Source: Ctenosaura bakeri
Lineage: Eukaryota; Chordata; Lepidosauria; Squamata; Iguanidae
Reading direction: 5' to 3'
DNA: 64,000 nt
NCBI GenBank assembly: GCA_948474755.1
Contig: CAOLHI010003134.1
Coordinates: 124,001-188,000 of the forward strand
Shown: piece after piece, positions 1 to 14,500 of the stretch
How the letters are laid out: every line of letters starts with the position of its first letter
How positions within the stretch are numbered: the first letter of the stretch is position 1
Program-made: the position numbers and the translations under genes
Notes under the pieces: model-generated
What the model was told of the DNA's origin: nothing
What the model saw: the letters and a program-made list of their open reading frames with translations, nothing else
Database searches by the model: none

Positions 1-984
1 GTTTTATTTTTCAACATATTGGGTATGCATTCTTGAAAGTTAGAGTGGTTGCTTAGCAGAATCTTCAGAGGTCAGGAGATGAATTTATTAGGTTTTACAG
101 TTTCTTTCAGCACTACACTGCCATTTAAGACTTGTGTACAAGGGAATAGTTCAGATTTTGAATTGCACTTGTTTGCACAGTGGGCATGGACATGATTATA
201 TTCTTGTAGGAATTAATATACATTTTGTTGTTGATGATGATGTTCACATAGTATTCTGGATCAAACTTTTTTCTTTCTTGAATATTTCTGCAATTGTATC
301 TTGTCCTTCCTTTCTCATGAATGGGCTTAAGGTGACTTACACTAACTTCCCTTTCTCCTGATTCACGTTTCTTGGAAGAAAATGCACAACTGGATTGTTC
401 ATACTCAATATCAGTGGCATTACATATAAAGTGTATTTGTCCAAACTACACACAAAATTCTAGAGCCATTTAATTAAATGTAGCTATGGCCCATAAAAGC
501 AGCAAAGGAATGTTTGAGTGGACCTTTCAATAGGAATACATGTGGTGGAATTTCAGTAGATGCAGCTATTATGTAGAGGTACAAAGAAATAGTTGTTCCT
601 GAAATGATCTATTGTATACAACTCTTAAAATACCAGAGTGGCCTTGGTATCTGCTTTCACTAGGGTAAGAGCATGACAACACTGCTTCCTGGATGTTATG
701 AGGAAAGAACAACAAAAATGAACAAAAAATGAACAAAAACCCCACCCAGAAGGCCTCAGTTGCCCAAGGTACAGAGTCTTCTGACAGTTCTGACACCAAT
801 CGATATCAGGATTGGCCCTATCATTGGGAGAATGAAGTGGTTACTTCAGGTAACAGATGCTAGGTCATGTCAGCAAAGTGTTGAAGGACCAAGCTGAGTG
901 TCATGCAGCAAACCTTCTATTCATTAATTTAGGCTACTGTCTTCAGGTGTGGTGGAGGATACAATGGCATTGTTGAAAAGGTTA
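1..984. other. Unassigned AT-rich DNA
   Basis: I see no gene, repeat family or RNA in this stretch. The open frames present are short, lack recognisable motifs and look like chance frames in AT-rich DNA. Confidence 0.5.
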
Positions 985-1700
985 GAACTACTCATCTAAG
1001 TAGATTTTGTGCATTTGTCCTAAGCAGCACAAATTATTGGGGCATGTATGCCTCTTGCCAACTATGTCATCTGCATATCTTAAATTGTTGATGTTCCTTC
1101 CTTTAATTTTCCTGCCTCTTTCCTTTGAGTCTAAATCTGATTTAAGTATGATGCATTCAGCATATAAGTTGAACATACAGAGTGATAAAATACAACCTTT
1201 CCTGACCCCCTTGCCAATTGGAAGTCATTGCAGTTCTCCATATTCTGTCCTCATGGTGGCCTCTTATCCTGGGTATAGATTACACATCAGGATAATTGAA
1301 TGTTGTGGTACACCGATTTCTTTAAAAGCAACTGATATTTTTTTAAGATCTACACAATCAAAGGATTCGCTATATCTGTATAAAACACAGGCTGATTTTC
1401 TTGTGAAATCCTTTAGTGGGCTTGATTTTCCGACTTACATTTGCAAAATAATCCCTAGCGCCTCTTTCTTTCTTGAACCTAGCTTCAACATTTGGCCTTT
1501 CTCACTCCAGATATGGTAAAACTTGTTGTGGTAGAATTTTGAGCATAATTTTGCTTGCATAGGAGATTAATGCAATGGGCCTCTGGTTACTGCAACTTCG
1601 AGTGTCCTTTTGATTCAGAGATTGGGATGTGTATTGAGGGTTTCCAATCTGTGGGCCATTGTTATGTTTTTGATGTTTTTTGACAGATTTTAGTTAACTG
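985..1700 (-). pseudogene. BovB (RTE-clade) LINE reverse transcriptase fragment
   Basis: Reading the minus strand gives successive blocks typical of the BovB reverse transcriptase. A block near 1560-1500 reads RPIALISYASKIMLKIL. Near 1240-1180 there is IGKGVRKGCILSLCMFNLYAE. At about 1110-1065 there is GRNINNLRYADDI, with the YADD catalytic motif. The blocks are in the right order, but stops and frame changes separate them, so the copy is dead and is only part of the roughly 3-kb element. The plus-strand frame of 170 codons over the same bases is an antisense shadow. BovB is abundant in squamates and is known for horizontal transfer among vertebrates; nothing here says how this copy arrived. 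Family from memory of the protein; the RT assignment itself is strong. Confidence 0.85.
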
Positions 1701-4700
1701 TGTTCCACCAAAAGGATATGAACATTATTTGTCTGGCAGGTATAATTGATTAACATGGCTATCTGTTTTAAAACCATCATGACTAGTAGTAATTAATACA
1801 TTTATATTTCATGTACATGTCCAATTTGTTTATAAATCCCTCCAGATTTGTGACTGTCATGACAACTTAGGGCAGAAATTAAGTAACTATTGGTTGTAGG
1901 AAGAAGTGCTTCCTTTTTTTTCAGTCATCTCTCTCCCATGATTCAGCTTCACATGGATAACCCCGGGTTCTAATATGTGGACGAAAGGAGAGAAAATTAT
2001 TAGGAAGATGTTTTGAAGGAGAAATACATACAGTCACACAAACACACACATCAACACACCTAGAAATGCATTATTTATATACACAAATGTTTCTTGTACT
2101 GAAGAATGAAGCGTTCAACAAATATTTTTATTTGAAAATTAGAGGGAATAAGGAAAAATTGTTGAAGAAAACACAGTGAAAGTGAACATGCGATGCCACA
2201 GGATCATGCCCGAAATGTTGCTTCAGTTTATATATGAATAATTTCACATAATGCATTTATTTTCTCCCAAATACAAGTATGTATCTCTGTTGAGAAAGAG
2301 AGATACAGAGATATGCCTAGATTGGCAACAGCAAAGCAGCCATATAAAGTCATGCAAGCTGTGGGATTTCAAATAAAGTACATACCAAATTGCCTGAAAA
2401 TAATCATGATGGCCAGTGAAGTGGGATAGCTCCTTTGCATTGTAGCAGCTGCAGAGCAGTCAGCCTCCCTTGGCTTCCATCCAGAATAATAGACTGACTG
2501 ACTTACCATTTGCGTTTATTATCTTGCAACACTGAAATGGCTTTCAAGTCACTGAAAACCATGGTCCACAAAGTTTTGTAATGGAAAAATGTGTGTATCA
2601 CTTTGGAAAGCAAAATTTGACAATGGAGTGGGTATCCAGGGCTTTCTTTATTATGGAATGAACCTTATCAGACATCACCAGATCAGCCCAGATCTGTTCC
2701 ATGTTCTGTGATAAAACTACCTTTGGCATTTTATCTCTTTGAGTTACTTTCCCCCCCCCCCCAGTCTATGGAACCAATACTGAACTACCCTTTCAAATAA
2801 TGTATTGTAAATTTTCATTGCTCATGCAATCTTCCTATGTGTTTCCATCTCTCCTATGCAGTGAAAGGACATATGTGGGGTCTCCATTTTAAATGCCCTT
2901 ACTTTATTGCCTTTTATTGCCCAATATACAGGAAATAAGAAATGATTCTACCAGTCAATAGAAGCTATTCTACCAATGAACTCTAGGTCAGAAAAAGTAT
3001 AGTCTGCTTAAGTCTGTTCTTTAAACACAGAGGAGCAAAGACAGTTGGGGAGGGAGAGTTGGCAGTTCTACTTACTTCATAAAATGAAGAGGGAGAATTC
3101 AGATGGTTTATTGATCAGTGATTTAAGACAGAATATAAGAAGGATCGTTTTGGATCAGATCAGCACTCTCCTTCCCACCAGCTGCTTTGCCTTTGTTGCT
3201 GCTTTGTCTTTGTTGCTCAGAATGCAAAAAAGACTTATAAAAGAGACTCAGCTTTTTCCTCTTTGTCTCAGACACTGCCTCCATCTCTGTCTGTCTGCCC
3301 CTGTTCCCAATAATGTGAGGTACAAACTTGCAGGGTTACCCCTATTGTGATATATCTGAGCTGGATGTGAATCTGGAAACCATGTACACCAGGCATATGC
3401 AGAAGGAGAGCTTGTGCATTGTACCAAATATAGAAATAAGAATGTTTTAGTCATTAATGGTCTTTGGACCAACTTTGTTCAACACAGAAGATTAGTTTTG
3501 CCCAAGTATCTCTGCTGTTTTCTATGGGGCTTCTCCTGATAAATGTTCTTGTAAGTGATGTTTCGCATTTATGCATTTCTCACATTATGTGGCATGATGT
3601 CCTGGCATCCATGTGCAATTGTGTCATCAGAAGATCCCCTTTCTCACAAACAGTTAAAGAAGCCTACAGTCTGGTTGTTAGTCCAACCAAAGCAGACCCA
3701 TGGAATCAATGGAAATTACACAATTGTTGATTTATCAAATTTCTCTCCCTTTATTCAGTGGAACCACCTTGGTTGAGATTAACAATGGGGTATAAGTCAC
3801 AGTGTTTAATCCACTATTGGACTCTTTAGATTATGTTTAGGTGGAGATGTACTCCACTGAATATTTTTCCATATCCTATGATGCCCAAATCAGGAATAAA
3901 AAAAAGGAGGACTCTTCCCCATGATATCCAGTGTGAGGATGTATATGTGCATAAATACATATGCTAGGAAATCCATGTACCGGTATATTAGTTAAAGTGC
4001 TTCATTCAGGTTGCTAGCCCTTTTCAAATGTCAAATTACCCCAATAACAACAAAAACTACCTTTAGCAGAATTTGTCAGTAAGCTATTAGCATAGATAGC
4101 TTTAATGCTAAGTTGCCTACTACCTTAAAAACTAATGAGATACTGTGCTACAGCATAATGTGCTTTGTCACACTCCAATGACATCTCATATTCTTTATAT
4201 TGTTTCTCAGTCTTAATATGTTAACAGCTCACAGTGACTGCTGATTTCCAAATTTAATTCCTTTCCCCTACATCTTTTCAAAAGTTATCATTCAACCCTA
4301 CATGAATCCTCTCTGTAACTACCAGGTAAAAGTTGAAGTCTACCACCAGCATTTTTTTTTCTTTGACTGTTTATCATTTATATGATAGGACTTAGAGTCA
4401 AATGCCTGGCTGATAGATTTCTTCTAGGGATAACTATTGGGTAGTTTAAGTCTGTGGATAATTTTGTGCTTCCATATCCCTATCAAGAATTCTATCCTGT
4501 GAGACTTCATTTCATATTCCTAGCTCTTCTGCTTACAGAACAAATGACTTTGCTGAATAGAGTTATAAAATCAGAGATTCTATTTCAGATTTCAGAGAGA
4601 CAACCACATTGCAAATTTAGCAATGGGGTTAGAACTGGACAAATAATCAGTAATTATTCATTAACTACAGATCTTATTGCATTGCTTTGAGAAAGACTGA

Positions 4701-7639
4701 GAAATCCCCAAGCCCCTTTCCTTCATTATAGCTGAGGAGTACCAGGATATATCTATTCATAGTAAATAGCTTAAAATGCTGCCAATGTGAAGGTGGTCTT
4801 GATTTAATTTCTTTTTACAGCACACTTGCATATACATGTACACCACTCCATTGAGGTATCTACTTCTGTGGCTACATTTTTCCATTGGCCTCTCTTATAG
4901 TGAACCAGTAGAAACATCATAAGTGTTCTGGGGAATCAAACTTGCATTAAAAACAAAACCAGGTTATTCTGGTGAGCACACTTGATTACTTGACATGGGT
5001 CACACATTTGTGATCAACATTAAATTTTTGCATCTTGTGAACTTTTTTCTTTTAAGTTCTACCTATTTTAGTACCCCTTTAAAGAATCCAAGGATTGGCC
5101 AATTGCTTGATTGTCCACCGAATAGTGGCCAGTGTTCCACTAGTCAATTATGGGTTACTTTTTGCCCATCCCAGCATTGTAGATTGAAGGCTTCTATATA
5201 TGATTGTCATTCTTTTCTATCCTCCAAGTATCAGTATCCATAATGGATCTTTTGTCATGTGGTTGAGAATCCCAGATTCTTATGTTTTGCACTGCACACA
5301 GCACAGGGGGGCTCAGTTCACATCCAACCACTAACACAGTGTTTAAAAAAAATCTCTTTTGTCGAAGGTTGGCTTACTGATACGATTTGAAAGACCCCAA
5401 AGTGAAAATTCTAGTGTTATTGTCATGATAATGACTATAAGAACTTGTGGATCTATTTTGCTTGGGCACTTTATTCTTGATGCAACTCTAATAGATCCTA
5501 GTTTCAAACAGGCAAGAGGTCAGTTGTTAAAAATTATCTCTTGAAAGATGTTTGTGTTTGTTAGATTTTTAGAGAAACAGATTACCACATTTGTTCATCA
5601 CCCATACTGTTGGCTGCAAAGAGTACTCATCCACAATTTTTCAATATCTCAGAGAATTTCATAATGAGGCATTTAATTTCCTTCCCACCACACTTTAAAA
5701 GCACAAAGGGATGGATGATTTGCATTATGAAACCAGATGTCATTCCCATACATGCAGGTCTCTGCCCTTCTCAGAAAACTACCAGCTCATTGCTTTCCTG
5801 CATGGCCAGTGATGACCCAGGATCAGAACTCTGGGGAACACCACCTGCAATATGATCTACCTAGCCTGGGGAAAAAAATCTTTCTATAATCTACTTTAAC
5901 TAGCTGTCAAAATGAGAGGGTTTTTAACTCTCTGGCAAACTCTAAGAATGTTTTACAACAATAAAAGGTTTCTAATTTTATTTTAAAATTAAAATATAGC
6001 TTCATGATCTAATTAGCTGAAGACACTTGGATAGTAAATCATACTGTGAAGGCTGTGTGTTTTGAGTGCTGAGTGCAAGCTATGACAGTACATTGTTGAT
6101 AACACAATAAATCTTATTTATGAGAAATAGTCTCATTATCTTAAGAGGAACATTGTTTGGCTATTAGTTATAGCAGTGACCTGCATTTTTTTCCTTCAAA
6201 TGGATATGAAGGTGAATAGATTTGGTTCACTGCCATGAATCGGGAAATGCTCACTGTTCTGGAAAAGCTGGACAATGTCACTGTTTCAGTATACTTGAAT
6301 GCTCAATGATATGGCTGAACCTCTTTCCCAATGATACTTAAAGCTTGGCAAGAGGCCATCCAGCCATCCAGTCAGGATCCATTCAGTCAAGCCTCTAAGC
6401 AATTCATCTGGAGATTCTGAATAATCTCTCCCAGATTATTCCACTGCATCTTGCCACCTTGGGGTGGCAAATGTGCATGCATGAAAGCTAAAAGTAGACA
6501 GAACTCCAGCTTAACATTGTCCACAAAATGTAGTACTCCATCTTTAGTTCTATGCTTCTAGAATCTTGGAAGATCTGTAAACATAGCAACTGTCTGCCCT
6601 AAGATCTTGCTAGTTTTCCCACATGTTATCAGTACCATATCTTATGGCCCACATTACATGGGCAGTATTCAGGTATGAGATGGCAAGACTGAGGTCCTAC
6701 ACTGAAGAGACACAGAGTAACTTTGTGTTTATGGGATTCTATCTCAGAAGCACTGTGCCACCTCATTACAAAATTGTGATGACATACAACCAAATGTGTG
6801 TCACACATTGATATACAATGTTCAATCCACAACAACCTACAAGTATGAATACACACATGATATGCAAAAAGGTGCAATAAGGAAATGCACAACATGCAAT
6901 ACACAACAATATGCAATGGTACCATATGTGCAATTCCATTTTCATAAACTTCATAACACCCCCCGGCAAAAAAAAAAAAAATTACCATCGTATGCATAAG
7001 GGAACAGGATACCAGTCAATGCCATCCAGATACATTCCTATAATTCATCAGTGAAAAGTTAACTTAGTTACAAGCATCTCAGTAATGATCCTTCCCAAAA
7101 ATTTGTTTACTTAATCAAGCAGGGGACACTGATCTTAACAGCTGGCTGGTGACATGTTGTTCGTGGTCTCACCCAGTTTCTGGTGATTATGAGAAAGCTA
7201 CTGTATTTTGCCTGAAAGAAGTATGCATGTGCTGCAGAGTTGTTGCAAACTGCTAGAATTTAATAATGCTGCAATGAGACATCCTTCCACAAAATATTAC
7301 TGCTGGAAAAATACAGATTTTTTTTCCCCCAGAAAAGGTTTCCCCCCAGCTATGGTATTTTCAGTGACATGATTGACTACAGCAGCTTGTCATCCAACAG
7401 TCACACATTAAAACAACAACCTAAAGGCAGGATAATGCAATCATAGATAAAATGCAAGTTTTAACTGGTTGTGTGATCTCTTGCAAGCTCACAGGAAAAT
7501 GAAGTGGGTGAAAAAGAAGGCCACAACTTTATTTGCTATAGCCACCAATAGAGTTGGCATCTGCATGGGTCAGGATACAAGCGTCAACCAACCTCTCTGT
7601 TGATTGATGAACCAGACCATCTGGCTGAAACTGGAACTG
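1701..7639. other. Long stretch without recognised genes
   Basis: No coding region or repeat family was recognised over almost 6 kb. Small simple-sequence patches occur: CA-rich DNA near 2036-2060, a C-run at about 2750-2762, a direct-repeat-like block of ATGCAA and ACAACA words at 6830-6950, and an A-run at 6967-6980. Short frames here have no domain-like features. Very old repeats may be present but cannot be named by eye. Confidence 0.4.
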
Positions 7640-8300
7640 CAGGGTCAACTGGGAGGGGTGCCTCACTGTGGGGCTCCCCAGTGGCCTCCCAGCTCCATGG
7701 GGTGTGGAAGCCCTGTGGCTACAAGCTTCTGGGCGTGATCACCACCTCCCTGTAACCCTGGCCTCTCACAGGCACAGGAGAGGCCCCACCACCAACATCT
7801 TGGTAGGTGCTGGGAACCACAGACCCACCTCCTGGACCCACACAACCACCACTACCAAGTTGTGACAGTAAACAACAGTTACATAGAAACCCCTCACAGC
7901 AAAATATAACCCACACTCACACAGAGGCTGCCCTCCCTAAGCCAACCAGAAGAACCCAGGAGAACATGAAGGATGGAAAACAAAGTGATAGGGAGGAGGT
8001 GGTGACGTCCGATGAAGACTGAAGAGAAGGTGGAAGGGAGGTATAATATACCTCACCACCTGACCAGAGAGGCAACTACATCCGGGCACTGTGGAAGGAG
8101 CCTGGGAAAACTGGTGGCCAATGAAATCAAACCAAGATTTAAATTCTGGATTGCCAGCTACTGCCTCCCATCAGGCAGTGTGACCTGCACAGCCTTCTAG
8201 GAGGAAGACACCAGGGCTGGCGAGGCCAATCATGCCACGGCTGCAAGGCCCATACTCTGAGCCACAAACCACTGTGACCGGTAAGTCAGACAGCTTCCTT
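7640..8300. other. Unassigned GC-richer block
   Basis: This block is clearly richer in G and C than the DNA on both sides and is broken into several short frames on both strands. It includes a TTTAAAT word near 8139 and a CCAAT word near 8117, which could fit the promoter part of an old LTR, but no terminal repeats, primer site or coding motif confirm that. I cannot assign it. It is probably an old inserted repeat rather than a gene, because none of the frames exceeds about 80 codons. Confidence 0.3.
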
Positions 8301-8439
8301 GTGGTCACCATGTGTATACTGTAAATCAAGATGGGGCTGTCCTGTGGAAACAGAGAGTGGTAGGAAGCTGCCCCATAAGATAAATGATCCAAAATGGTCA
8401 GGGAGGAGAACAATCTCACAACTTTCTATTTACTGGTTA

Positions 8440-8560
8440 ATTTATATTAGTTCTAGACAAATAGTTTATATCCTACCTTATAAGTGCCTCTACATGACTC
8501 AGAGTGACTCACAATACTTTACAGCTGCAATACAAAATAAAACCATTCATTCAGAAAAAC
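8440..8560 (-). repeat. LINE 3'-end (L2-like) fragment
   Basis: The pattern 'tttatatcctaccttata...gactcagagtgactcacaa' followed by an A-rich, lysine-like tail resembles the 3' tail found next to the L2-like reverse transcriptase at 16505-16580. Only the tail is present here. Family assignment is by that internal resemblance and by memory of squamate repeats. Confidence 0.45.
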
Positions 8561-11500
8561 AAAACAAAACAAAAAGGAGATAATGGACTATTGTATGGGC
8601 AATATGAAAGTTGTGCAGTGATATGAAACATATATAATGAAATCCCAACAAATGCATGGATGTGCATGAAACAAGTATGAAAATGGGTGCAATATTTCCT
8701 TTTGGGCAAAGAAAAAATGTTTTCATGGAGGCGGGGGTGGAGGTCTTTGAACATGACCTAGTTTAAATGATTACATCCTTTCTCTCATGCTCCACAGTTC
8801 TGAACCTGTTTGCCTCTCCTCATAACTACTGTTATTAATGATGCAAAACAAACATTAAATGCAATCATACATTGAAAATCTATCCTAGTTCTTGAGCAGC
8901 TACCTAGTAGTAATATAGAAAGTATTATTGGTTTCAGAACTTCCTGGAGCTACAATTGCCTTGAGGTTTTGGATATAATAGAGAGCCTTTCCTCAAAGCT
9001 CCAAGAGAAAGTCAACCTACAAAGATTCTCCAGCACTTTAAAAGGGGCTATGGCAACTTGTGCAATCTGAACACCTCCCTTCCACAATCTTTTATTAGAA
9101 TTATTTCTCACAGATGTATCTCACTTTGTCCATTTGTTTCTCACTTTGTACTTTACATATCTCCTTGTCCTGCTTCCTTCCCCATGCTATGCTCAGCTCT
9201 TAACATTTATGAGATTATCATTTTTGATAACATCTGAGGCAGCATGTTTTTCCACATCAATTGCTAGGGAACCTAAAATTTTCTTGTACTTGTGTCCTGT
9301 TGTGTGTTGCCCATAGACATATATTTGTACGCATTGAATGTAGGAGTCTAGATTACATACTATACATCTTTGGTCTAATTCTTATGTTTTCATGCACACC
9401 AGCAGATCATACTTACAACATATGATGATGAAAAAAAAATATCCTCAGTGAGGGAAACAAATGTAAATACTTATTCCTAAATCTTATAAGGCAAGGGTGA
9501 GATATTTGTCAATTGTGTTAATAGTAGAAATACGGTCAGCAAATTTCAGCCAGAAAAATATACATCTAGTACTGGCAAATTGTAAATCTTTAACATTGTT
9601 TTTCTTATTTATTTGAATCAGACAACTCATTCAATGCCACTTTGGCCATTGATTTGTACTTGCTGTATGAAATGCATGCTGCTGCTTATCTCTGTAAGGA
9701 ACAGCTTGCTTTGAAAGCAGATGCACACAGTTTTGGCATAGGTTTACACAATTCAGCACAATATGGTTGGCTTGGCAGACACTTTGCAAAGGGAGTCATC
9801 ACTATTTTAACACACGGTGCTCCAATCTGGAAATCCCTGGACTGTGTGGTCCTTCCAGATATGAAGGTAAAGCCACTGGCATGGTAAACATGCCACTTCA
9901 TGTGAATAGTACATTGAATTCCTTGCAAATGACAACTGGCTGAAGACCAGCATCATTTCCGTTCAATCCATTGCTGTGATGTACTGTTTAATGCACTGAT
10001 TCTTAACATTCTGATAGCGGAGACAGGTTTTTGTCCCCTCTGAGTTAAAGTAGGAGACAAACTTAGACCTGAAAATGTTTACATTCAGAATGTGCAATGA
10101 ATGGCATATTATACTGAAATCCAGGTTTGGAGCTCAGAGCATAATGTGCTTTTGTAAAAGGAGCTGTGTGAGAGAGCGGCAATGAATATTGATCACTGAG
10201 CTTCTATTGTCTATAGAAAGGTGTATCTCTTGGTTTAAAAAAAGTCCACAATTTCCTTTATCCAGATTATAGTAGTTTCAAAGTGGGGGCACAGTGATCT
10301 GAACTGGGGGGCAAGGTTGATATTTCCTTGTCCTATGTCCTCACTTTGATTCAAGCTAGACATCCCATGCTACTTATTTAAAAATACACTTGAAGCCAAC
10401 ATAATGATGTTGTTTGGATCTAAGGTAAGCAGCATCTTTTTGAGGTTCCCACCTGTTATTGTCCCACAAATCATTTTCCTGTGCACACTCTTCTGAAGAC
10501 TGGTATTTCTGCTGCACTGGCAGTAATCGCACAATGAAGAGATAAAGCAGAATGATCATCATTCAAAAAGGCTGATAGGAAGAATCACATTCAAGAAGGA
10601 AATCATGCACATGCAGACTTATAAAACTGGACTCAGCCTTTTTAATGACTTATTTCCTGCAACAATTTTTGTATCACATACTAGCCATCCCCTCCCATCA
10701 TACATGCTGGCATTTGCTGGTTTAACAGAAGGTACAACTAACATCTCAAATTTGGAACATTTCAAAATTGTAAAGATGAGAGTGAAACTATAAAGTTGCA
10801 GGGCATGTAATGATCTTTTTTAAAAATAAGTTTTATCCTATTGCTTATTTCCAACTAGTAGACCTATTGAAACAGTTGTTGTATGGTAACTCAACACATA
10901 GGTAAATTCCATCAATTCAGTGGGTCTGGGAATAAATAGGATTCAGAGAAATTCATTGTAAAATGTTTTAATATTATCTCTTCTAGCATAGAAAGAAATC
11001 CATTAGGCTAATGGAAATAGGCTTTGGTGAGCCTTGCATGTATGACATTGTTTGGGAGTACAGTAAGTGCATGTTTCCCAGCCTGTGGTGTGTGTAGTTA
11101 TCTGATACCTTGTATCACTCATTTCTTTGTCAAAGGAGAATAGTCCTATTATTAGGTATCAGGGCATTAGTAATTGAAAGAATAATTATAAATATTCAAA
11201 ACTCAGATGAAAAAGGGATTTCCTAAGCATTGGGAAACCCTGATAAGGAGAATCCTAAACACATAAGAATCATTACAATTTGAGACATATTGGATTTGAT
11301 AAACACACTTATTTTTTCACAGAAAACATCATGTTGTGCACAGGCATCATTTTTTCTGCAGAAAGAAAATTCAACACAGAGAATAAATGTTTTTTATGTG
11401 CATAAAATAACATACCTGGCCAAAAAATATTATCTGTGTGGGGGGAAAAAAAGGCATATGTGGATTTTTCACAAAATAAATCCTAAAAAGTGGATACTCA

Positions 11501-14500
11501 CCAAAAACAGTGCAGCTTTTGAGGCCTTTATCTCAGCAAAAAGAAAAATAACTAAATTATTTGTCCTTGCCCATAGGAATGAAATCTATGAGGATGTACA
11601 ATGGACAGAGACACATAAAACATGCATTAGATATATAGTGTTCATGTACCCATCCCATTATTCTTATACTCTGCCATTCATATGGAATTCCTGGGAATTG
11701 TGTCACCATGTAAGGTAGACCTTACAATAAAATTATATGGCATTACATTTAGATGGGCTACTGTGCAGTGTTGAGAATGAGTAGTCATATTTGAATGGGT
11801 GGTCCCATTTTTGTTCCTCCCTGGGTTATTCCAGATTTCAGTCATATGCTTCTATTCTTTAACAACATTTCATTTTGGAAAGGACCCATTTGTATATAGA
11901 ATTGTATCACTACAGAGCAGCAAGTTACCTCAATGCTTAGGACAAGACCCTTAGCTCAGTGGAAGGTGGGAAATGTGTTTTCTTTGTATATCTGCATGTG
12001 CATGCATAGATCCCATGACACTTGCAGTCAGTTTCCTTCAGGCCTCAATCCTTTTCTATTTTCCTCCATCCAGCCCTGTTTTAACTGCAAGTTTCTCTGT
12101 TCACTAGGTAGCCAAGAAGATTGCAAGAAGACTGGCCCAGGAACCAAGTCTTTTCAATTCCTTTTAGGGTTTCCAGGTTGGATTTGTGTTGAGGTTCCTT
12201 TGACTTTAATCCTGAGCAGATTGTAGAGCAGAGTGGGATACTGTAAGGCTCAATTAAGCCAGATTAAATACCTGTTCCTCTTTGCCTTCCAATTCCCAAC
12301 TTTCAACCACAGTCAAAATGGTTATTGCCTTGCTGGTGGAGAGGAGGAGGAGGAGGAGCACAGAAACACCAGCAACAAGAAAAGAACTGAGTGTTCCTCT
12401 ACAACCCTTCTTTCTACCTCCACTAATGAGGTAATAACCATGATGGATGAATGGCTGCAGGTGAAAGCTGCAATGGGAATAGTAGAGGACAAGAATCTTC
12501 ATTTGGTTTGGCAGAGCTCTTTGGTATCATTTCCTTCTCTTTGATCTCTTCAGGATTAAAGTTATAGGAGTTGTATCCCTTTCCCAACTGGCATCTCTAC
12601 CTCCTCTATATGGGTATTTAAAGCGGGGAAAGGTTACTTGTAGGGAGACTATCTGATTAGATTTATTTGGTTATCTTTACCTTAATGAGTAAGTACTAGA
12701 GCTCAGGTAGGGTGCAGGAACTACATATAACATTGACATATATTTATAGGGGCTAGTGATTCCAAGGCCTAGCTCACAGCACTGTAAGGTTCATATATAA
12801 GATATGCACTGATTCTGGGTTCAACTCAGCTCATCTATTTGTCATTATGGAGGCCTCAGATGGAGGGGAAAAGGAGTACCTCCTCAAAAATGAGTAGGTG
12901 GAACTCTGAAGGAGACTGATTACATGACCAACACTCCGTAAGGCCTGGATGGTCCCTTCCAATATCTCTGTAATATAGCTGTCTGTATTTAAAATTTAGA
13001 AGACTGAATAGAAACCATTCACAATGGCAATTTAAACATGTGAAATCCAATTCAACCCATTTATCCGTGTTTTGTGTCCTATCTCTTTTATTTCTTTCTT
13101 CCTCTGCACATTGATCTTGGTTGTTCAGTCACAATTTAATCTATAATCCATTGGCTATCTATATGTTTCACACATTCACTTTATTCTTTCATCCCAGATT
13201 TCATGCAGTACTATTAGTAGCAGTTATTGTGATTCAAAATGATGTACAATTTACATCTTCTGTGTCCCTTGAAGGTGAATTAAACATCTAAGTTGGCCCA
13301 ACTTTTTTTAATTATTATTACTAGCAAATGGGCAACATGAGGAAAAGTCTCTGGCTTAGTTGTCAACTTTCTTGTTCTCATTATCTCCTTGTTGTTAAAT
13401 TGGTAAATATACTTAGGAACAATTTCCAAAATAACATTTAAAAACGCCTCAGGACCTGGATAATTGGCACTATAGTTTGTTCAGAAAGAATAGTATTTAT
13501 ATATTTAAAAACTCTTCTTTCTAAATAGAAAAACACAGGGCCTTATCTCAATGCTTCCCATGGTAACTGGAGCCCTGGTTGGACATCAACCACCATGTAA
13601 TTAAGAATTGTATGGTATAAGAGAGTGTACTACACATACCAATATATTGACCTCTGCCCCCACTGTTTATGAGTTAAGCTAGTAAATATACTTAGCACCT
13701 TTTTTAAAAGTGCATCCGTAAGTACTGCAAAAAGTATATTTCAAATATCTTTGTCATAGCACGATTGCCCTCCCTTAAGTATATTGTCTTCAACAGGTCA
13801 TTGGAAGGCAAACACTGACTTTATTTCTGAGTCTGATTGCAGAAGGACAAATCTCTGAGGAAATCCTTTTATAGGAAGAAAAAATTTGTTTATTGTCGGG
13901 AATACGCATACTTTAAAGTCTAGTTTGACACCATGTGTTAGTGATGGAAGCATGTAAAAAGGAACCTGCTTTGCTTTCTCTGTAATTTGGAATCCTGGGT
14001 GTTCTATATCACAGAGGAAGCCTGCTCCTGCACGACAGAGTCTCTTCTACATACTTCCCCATGAACACCCAGAACATAAATATCAGGATGCAGGGAGATG
14101 GACAGCAGGGGCAGTGTTCCTGAGACTATGCTCTCTTTCATTTGTTTGTTAAATGTGTGAAGTGGATGTTTGAAGATGGTGCAAACATTCTTTCTTTTTT
14201 GAAAATATTTGTCTCTAGTTTATTCTATTTGTTTGTAAGAGAAAGAAGTACATTCATGTTGCTCCTGCTTCTTCCTTTATATGTCCACTGTTATTTGCTT
14301 ATTCTTGAGGTAAAGGGGGAAGGATCTGAGAGCACACTTGACAGCGTGAATAATTGGAGAGGGAATATCTTCTTCATTGTGTCTCTTTCCATGTTTTCTG
14401 TGGGAGAAAAAAAAAGAAAAGAATGATAGGAGGCATCAGTGCAATTTGACAATGCACTTTGACATTAACACTTCATCTGAAAAATAATGCCTCTATTTTA

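Noticed and set aside
1007..1519. 170-codon plus-strand frame
   Set aside because: Antisense to the BovB RT motifs, which explain the same bases far better.
6629..6997. 122-codon minus-strand frame
   Set aside because: Cys/His/Tyr-rich text produced by ATGCA/ACACA-rich repeated words; no recognisable domain.
11290..11718. 142-codon plus-strand frame, the longest in the left third outside known elements
   Set aside because: Composition is A-rich with repeat-like CAGAAAA words shared with 61213-61620; no domain, no codon structure.
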